Assembly (NCBI GenBank): GCA_905250075.1
Contig: CAJNOP010000002.1
Location: forward strand, 6,189,565 to 6,253,564
Reading direction: 5' to 3'
Source: Rotaria sp. Silwood1
Lineage: Eukaryota; Rotifera; Eurotatoria; Philodinida; Philodinidae
DNA: 64,000 nt
Shown: piece after piece, positions 53,631-64,000 of the stretch
Numbering within the stretch: position 1 is the stretch's first letter
Layout: the number at the start of each line of letters is the position of its first letter
Translations under genes and position numbers: made by a program
The notes under the pieces: generated by a model
Databases searched by the model: none
Told to the model about the DNA's origin: nothing
Seen by the model: the letters and a program-made list of their open reading frames with translations, nothing else

Positions 53631-54405
53631 TCTGTGTAATGTTAATAAATAGTTAGTGAGGATATATTATTCTCCATTTTCTTTTGTTACAATATAATAA
53701 ATATAAGTGAGTCGATAACACAAAATGTCATTTCTCTCGATAAACTTTTTTCGTAATATTCACTTGCATTACATTGAAGAATTGAAAGTCCGAGTTAGGC
53801 TAATGTCTATATCTAATTTCAATATATTTCTGACATATTTTTAATTACTAGAAGTTTTAACAAAGTGTCATTGGAGAGAAAATCTCACGAGAATAACATT
53901 CATAAATTGAAGTCAATCAGCAAATGACTTCTGCATAAATAAAGTAACAATGTCATGTCTATTAATATGTCAACAATGAACATTGAATAGGGTTTAATTC
54001 ATGTATTATAATTTTTAAGATGGACTATTTTTTTTTTGTTCTTCTATAATCGATGAGAAATAATTATTTGTTGCAAATCAAAAAATGAAAAAAACAAACG
54101 TGATCTATACTTCTTTTTACAAAGTAAAACGAGAAAAAAAAAATAATTCGACAATGGAAAATGAATATTTCTCATGTTTTAAATTCAAGAAAATATAAAA
54201 AGCATACATGAATTTATTATATTTGCTAAAAATGAAAACAAAAAGGAAAATGTTAAGTAATTTTTTTTGACAAATACACGTCACGAACAACAACGACAAC
54301 AATGAAAACTAAATTCGAATACATATTTCATATTCATTTTCTTTTCTTGTCTTTTGTTTTTGGTTCTATTTTATTTTATTTTAAACATATTGGTCATGAA
54401 ATAAA
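53631..54405. other. Intergenic, 3' flank of ROPN1L
   Basis: No gene is seen. The frame at 54117-54302 (-) is AT-rich and unconvincing. Confidence 0.4.
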
Positions 54406-55575
54406 TTAGCCATCCAATTTTGGACATTCCGGATGAATGAAATTTCTTGGATGGATCATTCCATTTTGTCTTATGACCCATTCATTAGCTAAATAATCAA
54501 TAACTTCTTTTATATGTTGTTGATGAACCTCACCATCAAGTTCAGCTAAATATCGATAATATTTTTTCCATTGTTCAAATGGTATACGAGCATTAGCACC
54601 TGGTGGATCGCTTGTTAATAATTCACATATTTTAATTAACGTGTCAGTTATATTCTGATTAACAGGGAAAAAAAACAGAAGCATAAATTTACAATTGTAG
54701 GACATCAATACATACTTTAGCCAATTTGGATACAGCAATCGCTAGAAAATGATCCCATTGTGCATCAACATTAAATGAGCCAATTTGTACAATATCATCA
54801 AATTGTTCACGAGGAATCTTTAAATCATCAAATTTATTTTGAATTTCTTGTAATGGTAATGTACCTTTTGGTGAGAGCTATAAAGAAATAGGAGATTGAG
54901 TTTTTTTTACTTCTACAGATCGTTTTTTTCATAAAAACAAGATACGTAACACGAAATTAAATTAATCCAATATGAAAACATGAAAACAAAAATATTTAAA
55001 TGATTTTTTTTTTATGGTTTATTAAAGCCATGATTTATTCAACAGTGCGATTGTGAATCTGTTTATTTCTACTATTTTTAACAATATTTAATTATCATAA
55101 AAATAAATTATTAATTATTTTTTAAAATACAATATTTATATTATTTCTATAAATTTCTTATTGATCTGAATATAATAAATAATATTCACCTGTTTATGTA
55201 AAATTTTCAATAGACCCATTGTTAAACCTGTGTCAGTTTTTTGCGTAGCTACGGGCATCTCAAGACCTAATTAGACATAAAATAATTTTTTTAATTTTTG
55301 ATTGACATTTTATTCTTACGTTCTTTAACTGGTGGTGTTTCACCATTTGCTAATGCTCGAAAATATCTATAATTATGTCAAAAAAAAAAAATTCATCATG
55401 GAATGCATAAATAGTTAATTATTAAAACGTACGCAGCACTCCAAGCGAGTACATCATTTGGTTGTGTACGAATAGCAGCTTTCGAAAATTGAAGTAAGAT
55501 ATCAGGTAATTCAGGTGGTATTGGAATTTGTTCACTTGTATAGTATGGTTCATCACGCATATTTGATGTAGACAT
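54406..55575 (-). CDS. ROPN1L: Ropporin-1-like protein (RIIa-domain radial-spoke protein)
   Basis: Five exons (55575-55433, 55366-55320, 55266-55190, 54877-54716, 54654-54406) give 225 residues; human ROPN1L is 230. The N-terminal RIIa dimerisation/docking domain (about 14-52) is strongly conserved: IPIPPELPDILLQFSKAAIR, TQPNDVLAWSAAYFRALANG, then PVKERLEMPVATQKTDTGLT, GLLKILHKQ. Later segments include FLAIAVSKLAK, ICELLTSDPPGANARIPFEQ, YYRYLAELD and NGMIHPRNF. The RIIa domain binds AKAP-type helices; in cilia the protein belongs to the radial spoke (Chlamydomonas RSP11-like). It is head-to-head with the Aurora kinase gene. Confidence 0.96.
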
Positions 55576-55917
55576 GATGTTCTCAAATGTATAAAATGAA
55601 AAATGTATTGAAACTAATAAGATGTAAACATGTCAACACATTTCTGCCATTGATATCACATTATCCTTAACATTCGATCCTCATAAAATTGTTCAATAGA
55701 AAAATTTAATTTTTTTCTTTATATTATTTAAATTATAATATTTATTAATTTTATTTTTAATTTCAACGAAATTTTCTTTTAAAATATGAACTTATTGAAA
55801 AATTGAATGGAAACTAGCGAACATAAATTTTATTGGTCAAATTTTTCGTCAGGCTCGAAACAAAGAATTGATTATTCTATATCATCTTATTACATTACAT
55901 TTATTAGATTATTCCAA
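55576..55917. promoter_or_regulatory. Divergent promoter between ROPN1L and the Aurora kinase
   Basis: The two start codons are 342 bp apart head-to-head. An in-frame upstream ATG for the kinase (55807) leaves as little as 231 bp. No specific motif was recognised. Confidence 0.45.
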
Positions 55918-58900
55918 ATGTCGGCAATCAAACGTTTTTTTTCAAGTCATAAAACTTCATCAAATTCAAAGGTTAATAATAGTCAACATCATGAAAATCA
56001 AACTTCACAAAATAAATCATCGAATAATATTATTGTTGGTGGTGAAAAATTAACAGTAACAAATGAAACAGTTGAGCAAGAAGAAATTAAAGAGAATATG
56101 GTTCCATCAACATTTTCAACAACTGAAATATCAATAAAGTATATTATTCAAACATGAATTCTATCTTAAAATTATATTTCTTTCATAATTTATTAAGATC
56201 GGATAGTGTTCCATCATCAACATCACCAGAAATAATGTCATCAAATAATAATGAAGAAAAAACATCAACGTACGTGTATAATGATTAGTTTTTATTCGTT
56301 AAGTTTTTAAAATAAATCAAGTCTTGCCAGTATCAAAAATCGGTCTCGAGCAAGATGAACTCAAATAGCGTGATATTTTCGGCCTCATATCATGATGTTC
56401 TCAGAAGATATCCAATCCAAAATAACTCATTTGAAACATAAGAGTCTATATGAGCTCTTAACCTATCGATGCCATTTTTTTTTTAAAGAGCAAGTCAGAT
56501 GGGAGTGTCCTTTTCTTAAATTCTTACTTATTATACGGAGAAAAAGATTAACATGTTCAATGTGTCGAAAAATAATCTATTTATAGAAGTGCTTTTTTAA
56601 TATAATAATAAAGAAGCTTAATTCAAAAAAAAAAACAGGCACCGTAGCTTCTGATGCTCTTTCAAACAAAAAAAGCAAGTGGCTACAATGAAGCTATTTC
56701 ACAAATTCCGGAATATGTGGTAACAAAAGCATAAGCAAAGAAAGCGGAGTACCAAATGAAAGAACCATGTCATTTATAAAAGATTAGACCTTTCGCTGTT
56801 ATCTCAATTTCGATTTATCAGATGAAAATCAACTTCTTTTGGAGGATCTTAACTCTAGCAATTAATATTTTTTAGAATTACTTAAGTGTTTCTATAGAAA
56901 ATGCATACATCAGTTATTTTTCTATATAAAAATTAGAAGAGTTTTCAGAACAAGTTTTCTTGGTAAATAGTTGTGTCTAACGATTAAATTTTGTGAAGCA
57001 ACATGGTGATTGAATGAAATAAAAGACTTTATTAATATATACTAAACTATTGAGTCAAGATTAGAGCTCTGCGTCGAACTTCAAAACCCGAATCTGAAAG
57101 AAGGAACAATATTGTTAAGAAACTAATGTATGAGATTACATATTAGTTTTTTTTTTATCATAGAAAATCTTCAAGTTGGACAATTGAAGATTTTGAAATA
57201 GGTAATTTACTTGGACGTGGTCGATTTGGTTATGTTTATTGTGGTCGTGAAAAACAAACACGTTTTGTTGTTGCACTTAAGGTAATTAGAAAACAATAAA
57301 ATAGTGTTTATTTATTTTTTTTCTTTCAAATGATTTCTTTTTTCTTTAGATATTATTCAAAGCTCAATTAAAAAATTCTAAAATGGAACAACAAGTTAAA
57401 CGTGAAATAGAAATTCAATCAAATCTTAAGTATGTTAAAAGTTTTTATTTTTCTTCATTTTATTATAAACGAATAGATTGCTTATAGACATCCAAATATT
57501 CTACGTCTTTATGGATTTTTTCATGATGAACAACGAATTTATTTATTACTTGAATATGCACCCGGTGGTGAATTATATCGACGAATGCAAACAGAAAAAA
57601 TTTTACGTGAAAGTGAAGCTGCTGGAGTAAATATTTTTTTATTTTTATTTTTTCATATTTCAAACTATCTAATGAGTGATGTTTATCACTTGTTCCCTAT
57701 TGATAACGAACATCCATTAAAAGTTGTCATATACTTGCTTATTTACTACTGATAGACATCTCATTTCTTTCATTTATCTTTCCTAATTATTTTGGTGGCA
57801 TAGAAGTTATTCAACCATCATGTTCTCTGTTCTTAGCTAACAATATTTTTGATCAACAAATTTTTTCAACATTCATTGTATATTATGTGTTGTTCTCTAC
57901 TGATAATTAGAGTCATTAATAGAGGAGTATCTTGAGCCTAGATTAGAGCTGAAATATAGCACACAAAGTAAATGAATAAAAGACGGTGAAAAAAATTTAG
58001 CTACAACGCGTTTTGGTTTTTGTTTCTCTAATGTTAAGCAATTGGCTCAAAAGACGAAGTTTCCGAGAAAACGGACACAGCAATTTTTAGGTTCTAGAAG
58101 ATTTTCTTAGGACTATTTTTTTTAGTGATGTCATTTTAAAGAGAACAAAATGAAGGTCACCGCATTTTCTTCGAACTTCGCTTGAAGAGTTAAAGACATC
58201 ACAAAAATTTAAAAAAAGTACTTTATTAATCAAATCTTTGAGAGTGTTCGCTTTTCATGGTGGCATTGTTAAAAAAAACAGCGACAACAAAGTCTTCGAA
58301 ACTTTGAAAACTATTGTGTCTAGTTTTTATAAAACTCGTTATCATCACTAGATAAAAAAACTCCATTGGCTATTATAATCATTAAGTTGATTTGAGCCAA
58401 TGATTTAATATCATAGGGAGCAATCATCACACAAATTAATATTTGTTGATAGATGACGATTGTTTTTAAACAGTTTTGTGTCATCGTTGTTCTAGTTACT
58501 CAAAGATTGATGCATATAAAATAACTGTTTCATAAATAAAAAGACTGCTGGCACGATTTCTGTATGGTCATCATGTAAAAATACGATATAGTTGCTGTTG
58601 TTGAATACAGGGAGATCGTTTTATTTTTTCTATTTTACAACCCATTTCTTCACAATGCGTTCACTTAATCCACCCAAAATGCAACAACTAGTTTATAAAT
58701 TATAACCAGATTTTATTGATTTTTTGGGCTGTGACCGCATATCAACAACGTCTGTCACAGTTAGACATGCACCAAATCTGAATCGTTTGGGCTTGATGCA
58801 CGTCTAGTCACATTCTGCAGTAAAAGAAGAAAGCGTATTCAAACTTCTATTCCTATACATTAACAACTGTTATAATAATGAAAAAAAGTATGAGCTCAGT

Positions 58901-60040
58901 TTCTCTATCTTTTCAGTATTAGCCATTTTTATAAAAGATAGAATAGAAGGCAACATGAAAGAAACAAAAAAAGAATCCAAATTGAGGAAGAATAGAAAAT
59001 GTGGTAATCGAACAGTTTCAATGTCAGCAAGATAATGGTGAAAGAAAGCAGATCACTCTCAAGTACAAAGAAGCTAGTATACGGCTATTTTGTATGCATG
59101 TTTATGACCAACAAGTTCCAATTGAGAATATAGGTCATTATATTTTTTATTCATTTTTATAGTACGTTTATCAACTATGTAATGCTTTAAATTATTTACA
59201 TACAAAACGTGTTATTCATCGGTATGAATATAGTTTTAAATAAATATTTTTCATTTACTTTTTTTTTTCTTTTGTTTAGGGGTATATTTATATTATTATA
59301 TGAATACAAATATTATAAATTAATATATTGTAGATATCAAACCAGAAAATATTCTAATTGGAAAATATGGCATTTTAAAATTAGGTAAATTATGATGAAA
59401 GAATAATTTTTAGATTTTATATTTTTATTCTAGCTGATTTTGGTTGGTCTGCTGAAAGTACATCGACATGCAAGTAAAAAAAAAATATTCATATACATTG
59501 ATTTGTTTTAAATGAAAAACTTTCTTTTTTTTTCGAAGACGAACGACACTTTGTGGTACGTTAGATTATTTACCACCTGAAATGCTTAATGGTAATGGTT
59601 ATGATGAAAAAATTGATCTTTGGTGTCTCGGGGTTCTTACTTATGAAATGGTAATTGATATTTGATTGTTTTTTTTTGTTTTCTTTTTAATGGATCATTT
59701 TTTTTTCAGATTATTGGTAAACCACCATTTGATAGTCAAACTCAACATGAAACAATTCGAATGATACGTTCAATTGAATTGACATTTCCAGTAGGAACAT
59801 CAGCAGATCTTCGTGATTTAATTACAAAAGTAAATGAATCAGAAAAAAAAGAAAACATTTCGTTTGAGAAAATTTTAATTTTTGTTTTGTTTCTGATTTT
59901 AGTTACTTCGTCGAAATCCAGCTGATCGATTACCTTTGAAAGATGTTGCACAACATGTATGGATAGTTAAAAATGCAGATATAGCTGCTATTGAAGAAAG
60001 CTATGTTAAACGAAAGAAAACATTAAATAGAGAAAATTAA
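55918..60040 (+). CDS. AURK: Aurora-family serine/threonine kinase
   Basis: Twelve exons (55918-56138, 56198-56269, 57164-57281, 57350-57429, 57488-57626, 59163-59221, 59280-59281, 59334-59384, 59434-59473, 59539-59650, 59710-59829, 59903-60040) give 383 residues. After a ~100-residue Ser/Asn-rich tail comes the kinase: [20 protein letters not shown] glycine loop, FVVALK (Lys137), Glu156 in [26 protein letters not shown], His229-Arg230-Asp231, [14 protein letters not shown] (Asp249) and the Aurora activation loop [16 protein letters not shown] (Thr264 is the expected autophosphorylation site). It ends in a short basic tail. Auroras control mitotic spindle or chromosome passenger functions. 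The HRD codons come together only if a 2-nt exon is included. The fifth intron is about 1.5 kb. An in-frame ATG at 55807 would add 37 residues. I cannot tell A- from B-type. Confidence 0.93.
59280..59281 (+). other. 2-nt microexon (gg) in the Aurora kinase gene
   Basis: The upstream exon ends CAT CG|gtatga at 59221. The next acceptor (tgtttag) ends at 59279, then the bases gg, then a donor gtatat at 59282, an acceptor ttgtag at 59333, and the exon AT ATC AAA CCA. Only CG+G G+AT restores H-R-D-I-K-P. The flanking introns are 58 and 52 nt, the usual size here. Direct joining of 59221 to 59334 gives a frameshift. Confidence 0.7.
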
Positions 60041-62777
60041 ATTTTCTTTTCTTTTTAATGCTCTATTTAATAATTAGAACATTCTGTTTTATGTTTCATT
60101 GCATAATTAACTTTAATTCAAATTATTTCTTTCTATTCAGTGATTTATTCTGTTAAACTTCTATGTAATATGTGTGTGTTAAACAGTTCTTATGATATTA
60201 AATACAGTTCTTCTAGATAATAAAAACAATCATTATAAACAATAACTATTAAATTGATACATAGAAATCTTGAATTCTTTTTCTAATAAAGTTCTTCCTA
60301 CAATATTGAATGTAACACATGCATAGGTAGTACAATACATCGAATAGCAAGCATTTAAACGAAAGAACTGCTAGATTAATATACAATGGTAGCCTATTGG
60401 TTCCTATTCGTTAGAGCCCGTTGGAACAGGTGCAAGTCCGAAAACTTTGAACCGGATTGGCTTTTGTCGTCTAAAAAAAGTGTAGGATACACGAGTCACT
60501 CAATACAATAGACAGGAAAACAGTATCTCGAAGTGTCTGGACGGCTATCCTATTTCATTTAGAAAATTTCATTCCAACTATCAAAGTACGATTCGACCGG
60601 CTTTGAAAATTGTTGACCCAACATGCTCTACTGTCCGCTCTCTTTTTAAAACAAGAATGTATAAAATGTGCTGTATCTTATGACATCTTGACCTTGGGAA
60701 AAGAGAATACTTCAAAATAAATGCAATGTTAATAATAATAGTAAGGAGAGGTCTGTCATTGTTGATCGAAAAACATGAATCTAAGGCAGAATATGTTATG
60801 AAGTATTCTTATGAATTCATTCGGATGAAACTTACATATGTAATGACGAAAAGAATCTAAATGTTGGTAAATAAAGAAACAAAAAACATAGACATGAAGA
60901 AAAAAAAAGTGATGATCTCTTCAACACAAGTGACAATCAAATATGAAATGATTTGATATTGAATCTTTTTCAATTTTTCATATAAAAAACAGTCTTGCTC
61001 TTATTTTATTATGCTTGTTAATATCGACGCTGGAGTCCTGCATAAATATCAACTAAAAATTGATGCATATCGATAGAAATACAAGCATAATAAAAAAAAA
61101 CAGAGGAAATTTACTTGGCTTAAACTAAATTATAGAAATAAGAAAACATCACTTTTACTCTTTTGGTACAACTTTCAAGTTTTAAACATTATCTATTGTT
61201 CAAAGTGAATATATCATAAGATGCCGCACATTTCCTACTTTCTTGTCATAAAAAAGTATCAAATAAGTTTTGATCTCTGTCAAACTAATATTCTTTTATT
61301 ATATGTCTTTTCAGTAGAATAGACTAATATTTACAGCACATACACTAAACATCTAAATCTACAATATGCTAGAATTTGAGCTTTCTACCTCTTTAAGTCA
61401 CAGAGATATGAGTAACATAAAAATTCAAAGAAGTTTGTTTTGAATTATTTCTGAGGATTTTTCTGTTTTTCTATTAGAAATGCTAAATAAAAATCAATAG
61501 ATAGAACGAAAATTACATCATTACAATTGTTGTTCGATATTAGCGATGTTGATCATCTTGAAAATCCAGTACCAAGTTAATATTTTTAAAAAAATGACAA
61601 ATGACATAATGCAGATCTGATATACAGAAAACTAAAAGGTACTCATTATGAAATGTTCATCGAATTACTAGAATTTTTCATCCGCACTATTTGTAAAATT
61701 ACAGCAAAAATATTTTATTTGAGTTTTATGTTACTTCTATTTCTGTGATTATAGGCGATAGAAAATTCAAATACTGGGATATATATTAGATCCCGATGTT
61801 TAGTATATCTGATGCAAATATAAGCCTGTTCCACTATAAAAAACGTTTAAGAAAAGAATATTACTAGAAAGGGATCAAAACTGATTAGAAACTCTTTATA
61901 TAATATTCTTCAAAAAATAGATAAAGCATGCTTATAAAAATACTAAAAAAAAACAAAGAGGCCAAAGTTCATTAGGAGGAATAAGTTGATTTCTATCGTA
62001 GACAATATTAGAAACCATCAAAAATCAGACTAAATTACAGAAAATTTCCCGTAAGGAAATTAAGAATAAAGCTCTGATTTCTAATGATTTGTATTGATTT
62101 CCTTGATTATCATTCATTTCTAAATACTCCCAATGATTTCATATTGATGTATGATGAACACATAAAAACTGATTTTTAGTACTTGAAATCAAGAAATCAA
62201 TTCGTTTCCCCCTGGATGACGTCTTAGCCACAAGTGTAGACATTTTATTTGAATAGAATCCGTTTTTTCGTGATTAGTGTTCAAACAATCTTATATTCAA
62301 ACTTGATTGAGAAGAGAAAGGTTATAATCAGTAATACTCATCGATTAGTCGCTAGCATAAATAACATGTCATATCTAAAGATCGAGTATATGATAGTAAA
62401 CCTCAATAGAATTTGACAATATTCCTGTTTCATTTAATTTCATTCTAAAGGTTATGATCTTCGTGAACTTCATGACTCTTATTAATAGTCAGTATAGATA
62501 CGAATAAAACCATTTTTTCCCTTTTATTTTCTTTGCATTCAAAATGACAAGATTAAATGCAGAAAAAAAAACTAAAGCAATTAGTGTAAGTAAAGTTCCA
62601 ATGGAATTTTTTCAGGTTCGTAACAGTTAGTTATTTATCATTGAATAACACATAATAGAAAAGAAATTGTCAAGAGATTTCAGCAATAACTTTTATACTT
62701 ATGAAATTTATAATGTCTTTTCAATAGACATATTATTTACATGAAGAAATAAGAATAATGGAATTTGTTTTTTTATT
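60041..62777. other. Intergenic, no confident gene
   Basis: Mostly AT-rich spacer. It contains a GC-richer patch with tRNA-like boxes (60390-60439). Near 62544 a short frame (MTRLNAEKKTKAIS then a gtaagt donor, or read-through to MEFFQ and a stop) looks like a first exon without a partner. Confidence 0.4.
60390..60439 (+). repeat. tRNA-like A and B boxes: possible SINE head
   Basis: tagcctattgg (60390-60400) fits the pol III A box, and ggtgcaagtcc (60429-60439) loosely fits the B box. Their spacing is about 5 bases short for an intact tRNA, and the stems do not pair. A tRNA-derived SINE or relic is possible. Only one copy is in the window. Confidence 0.25.
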
Positions 62778-63470
62778 CTAATTAATCATAGATATATTTT
62801 GTTGATTTCTAGGCATTTGAATTTTAGTTAAATTTTTCATAATAATATCGTATGTTTTTAGAAAAATCGTACGTAATTCTAAAATAATTGAACGTAAATC
62901 ATAGAAAATTTTTTTTTCATATTCTATTAAATATAAATGATAATCTTCAATAGATGGAAATTTATTTAAATATTTTAATATTTCATAATGTTTTTTATAA
63001 TAATCAATAAATATATTTTCATTTGTTTCAATTATTATTTTCATATCATCAAGTTCTTTTAATATTTGATTTTGTATATTAACACCTTGATTATTACCTG
63101 ATTGTGATGATGGTACATGTATTTGTATATAACAACGTATTATTATAGATGATAATAAATATTTTTCAAAATAATATTTAATTACTTTTATTAAATCATT
63201 TATCAATTTATTCGATTGTATATATGAAAGATTATTTTCAATTTGCTGAAAATAATTATTTGAAAAACGTTCATCATTATAAAATAAATCATTTAATTCT
63301 TTAGCATATACTAATAAATTTAATAATATATGAGATTCAACATCAACTTTTATTGATTGTTCTAATTGTTCAATATTAAAACTAAATGTACTGCTATCTA
63401 TCGTATTTGATGAATGAGAAAACAATGCTAAGGATTGATATTGACGAAATTTTTTTGTTATTGAACGCAT
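62778..63470 (-). CDS. PSME3: PA28-type (PSME3-like) proteasome activator, intronless
   Basis: A single frame of 230 residues; PA28 gamma is 254. The second half matches the family: IIRCYIQIHVPSSQSGNNQG (human WVQLLIP..EDGNNFGV), VNIQNQILKEL, KFPSIEDYHLYLIEYEKKIF, LRSIILELRTIFLKTYDIIM and KNLTKIQMPR. The activation-loop core G-N-N-x-G-V is kept, but its Phe is Gln. The N-terminal helices are diverged and the family linker is replaced by an Asn-rich stretch. PA28 rings cap the 20S proteasome using the extreme C-terminus; here it ends in SMIN rather than the vertebrate Tyr. It may be a retrocopy or diverged paralogue, since it lacks introns in an intron-rich genome. Confidence 0.85.
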   Translation of the reverse strand: MRSITKKFRQYQSLALFSHSSNTIDSSTFSFNIEQLEQSIKVDVESHILLNLLVYAKELNDLFYNDERFSNNYFQQIENNLSYIQSNKLINDLIKVIKYYFEKYLLSSIIIRCYIQIHVPSSQSGNNQGVNIQNQILKELDDMKIIIETNENIFIDYYKKHYEILKYLNKFPSIEDYHLYLIEYEKKIFYDLRSIILELRTIFLKTYDIIMKNLTKIQMPRNQQNISMIN

Positions 63471-64000
63471 AAAGTTTAAAAAAGAAATTATGTATTAGAA
63501 CTTAATGTTTAAATTTTGTTTTTGTTTTTTATATTAATAAAAAACCGCGCCATCAATCAAATGGCATTTATATAAACAGATGGTTTCTGTTTTTATTATT
63601 CTATTGCTGAAAAGATTATTTATATGAATAGGATAAAAAGCTAAAGGAATAACGAGACAAGAGATGGCTGATATCCAATAGAAAGAAAAGAAAATGTCTG
63701 TAATAGAAACGGATGTAGAGTATCGTCGATGAAAAAAGTATTCTTTTTTTTTGCTTCTTGTCTTTCCTATCTATTATTACTATCATTGTTATTCTTTCAT
63801 TGTGTTGTCTTTGTTATTATTCTAAATAAATTCTTTTAGATTGATCGCATAGCAATAGAAGATGCAAGCGTTAGATCGACAAAATACAGAAAACGAAAGA
63901 GAAAAAATAGAAGAAAAAGTAATCCTCCTCATTCTCTCTTCTTTATCCTCCTGCTGATGCCACTGTTCTAATGGAAATAGCATGAAACATACATACACAG
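63471..64000. other. Sequence upstream of the PA28-like gene, no gene seen
   Basis: AT-rich, with CT-rich runs near 63740-63800. It holds the promoter of the PA28-like gene by position; nothing else is recognised. Confidence 0.4.

Overview
This window is nuclear DNA of a small animal, most likely a bdelloid rotifer. It is very AT-rich. Genes are split by mostly 50-60 bp GT-AG introns, sit close together on both strands, and include clear metazoan ciliary, mitochondrial and cell-cycle genes. Two genes (an MscS-type channel and an HxxxD acyltransferase) belong to families that are unusual in animals, and the window holds large inverted repeats. Those features fit bdelloids; the assignment is inference, because no marker sequence was available to test it.

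Layout, left to right. 1-4219 (-): IFT80 with its 3' half not visible, head-to-head with TMEM170 (4439-5519 +). 5869-6462 (-): a Pro/Gln protein with a 51-bp tandem repeat. About 6760-7050: a small foldback repeat. 9105-9887 (+): an intronless gene I do not recognise. 10104-11116 (-): a mechanosensitive channel with a probable mitochondrial presequence. 11342-15211 (-): an NFX1-type zinc-finger/R3H protein. 15212-32092: gene-poor, with an old ~1.1 kb palindrome (16330-17420) and a tandem array of type II membrane proteins with a uromodulin/GP2-like D8C ectodomain (two intact copies and two relics). 32093-33657 (+): RSPH9. 34288-38258 (+): a coiled-coil/SAM protein. 38333-40997 (-): the HxxxD acyltransferase, whose second intron holds a second, young ~1.2 kb palindrome with a 10-N gap at its centre. 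42948-45676 (+): UGP2. 46039-48810 (+): OPA3. 49361-50900 (+): a protein with three YDGxxWR Cys/His repeats. 54406-55575 (-): ROPN1L, head-to-head with an Aurora kinase (55918-60040 +) whose HRD codons need a 2-nt microexon. 62778-63470 (-): an intronless PA28-type proteasome activator.

Exon-intron structures were rebuilt by hand. Every multi-exon model closes in frame with GT-AG junctions, and most residues around the joins match known family motifs. Coordinates given as start-end span the whole CDS including introns; exon limits are in the evidence. IFT80, RSPH9 and ROPN1L are all ciliary, but they are spread among unrelated genes, so I do not read them as a cluster. The likely new biology is the 2-nt microexon, the animal MscS channel, the palindromes, and the D8C array.
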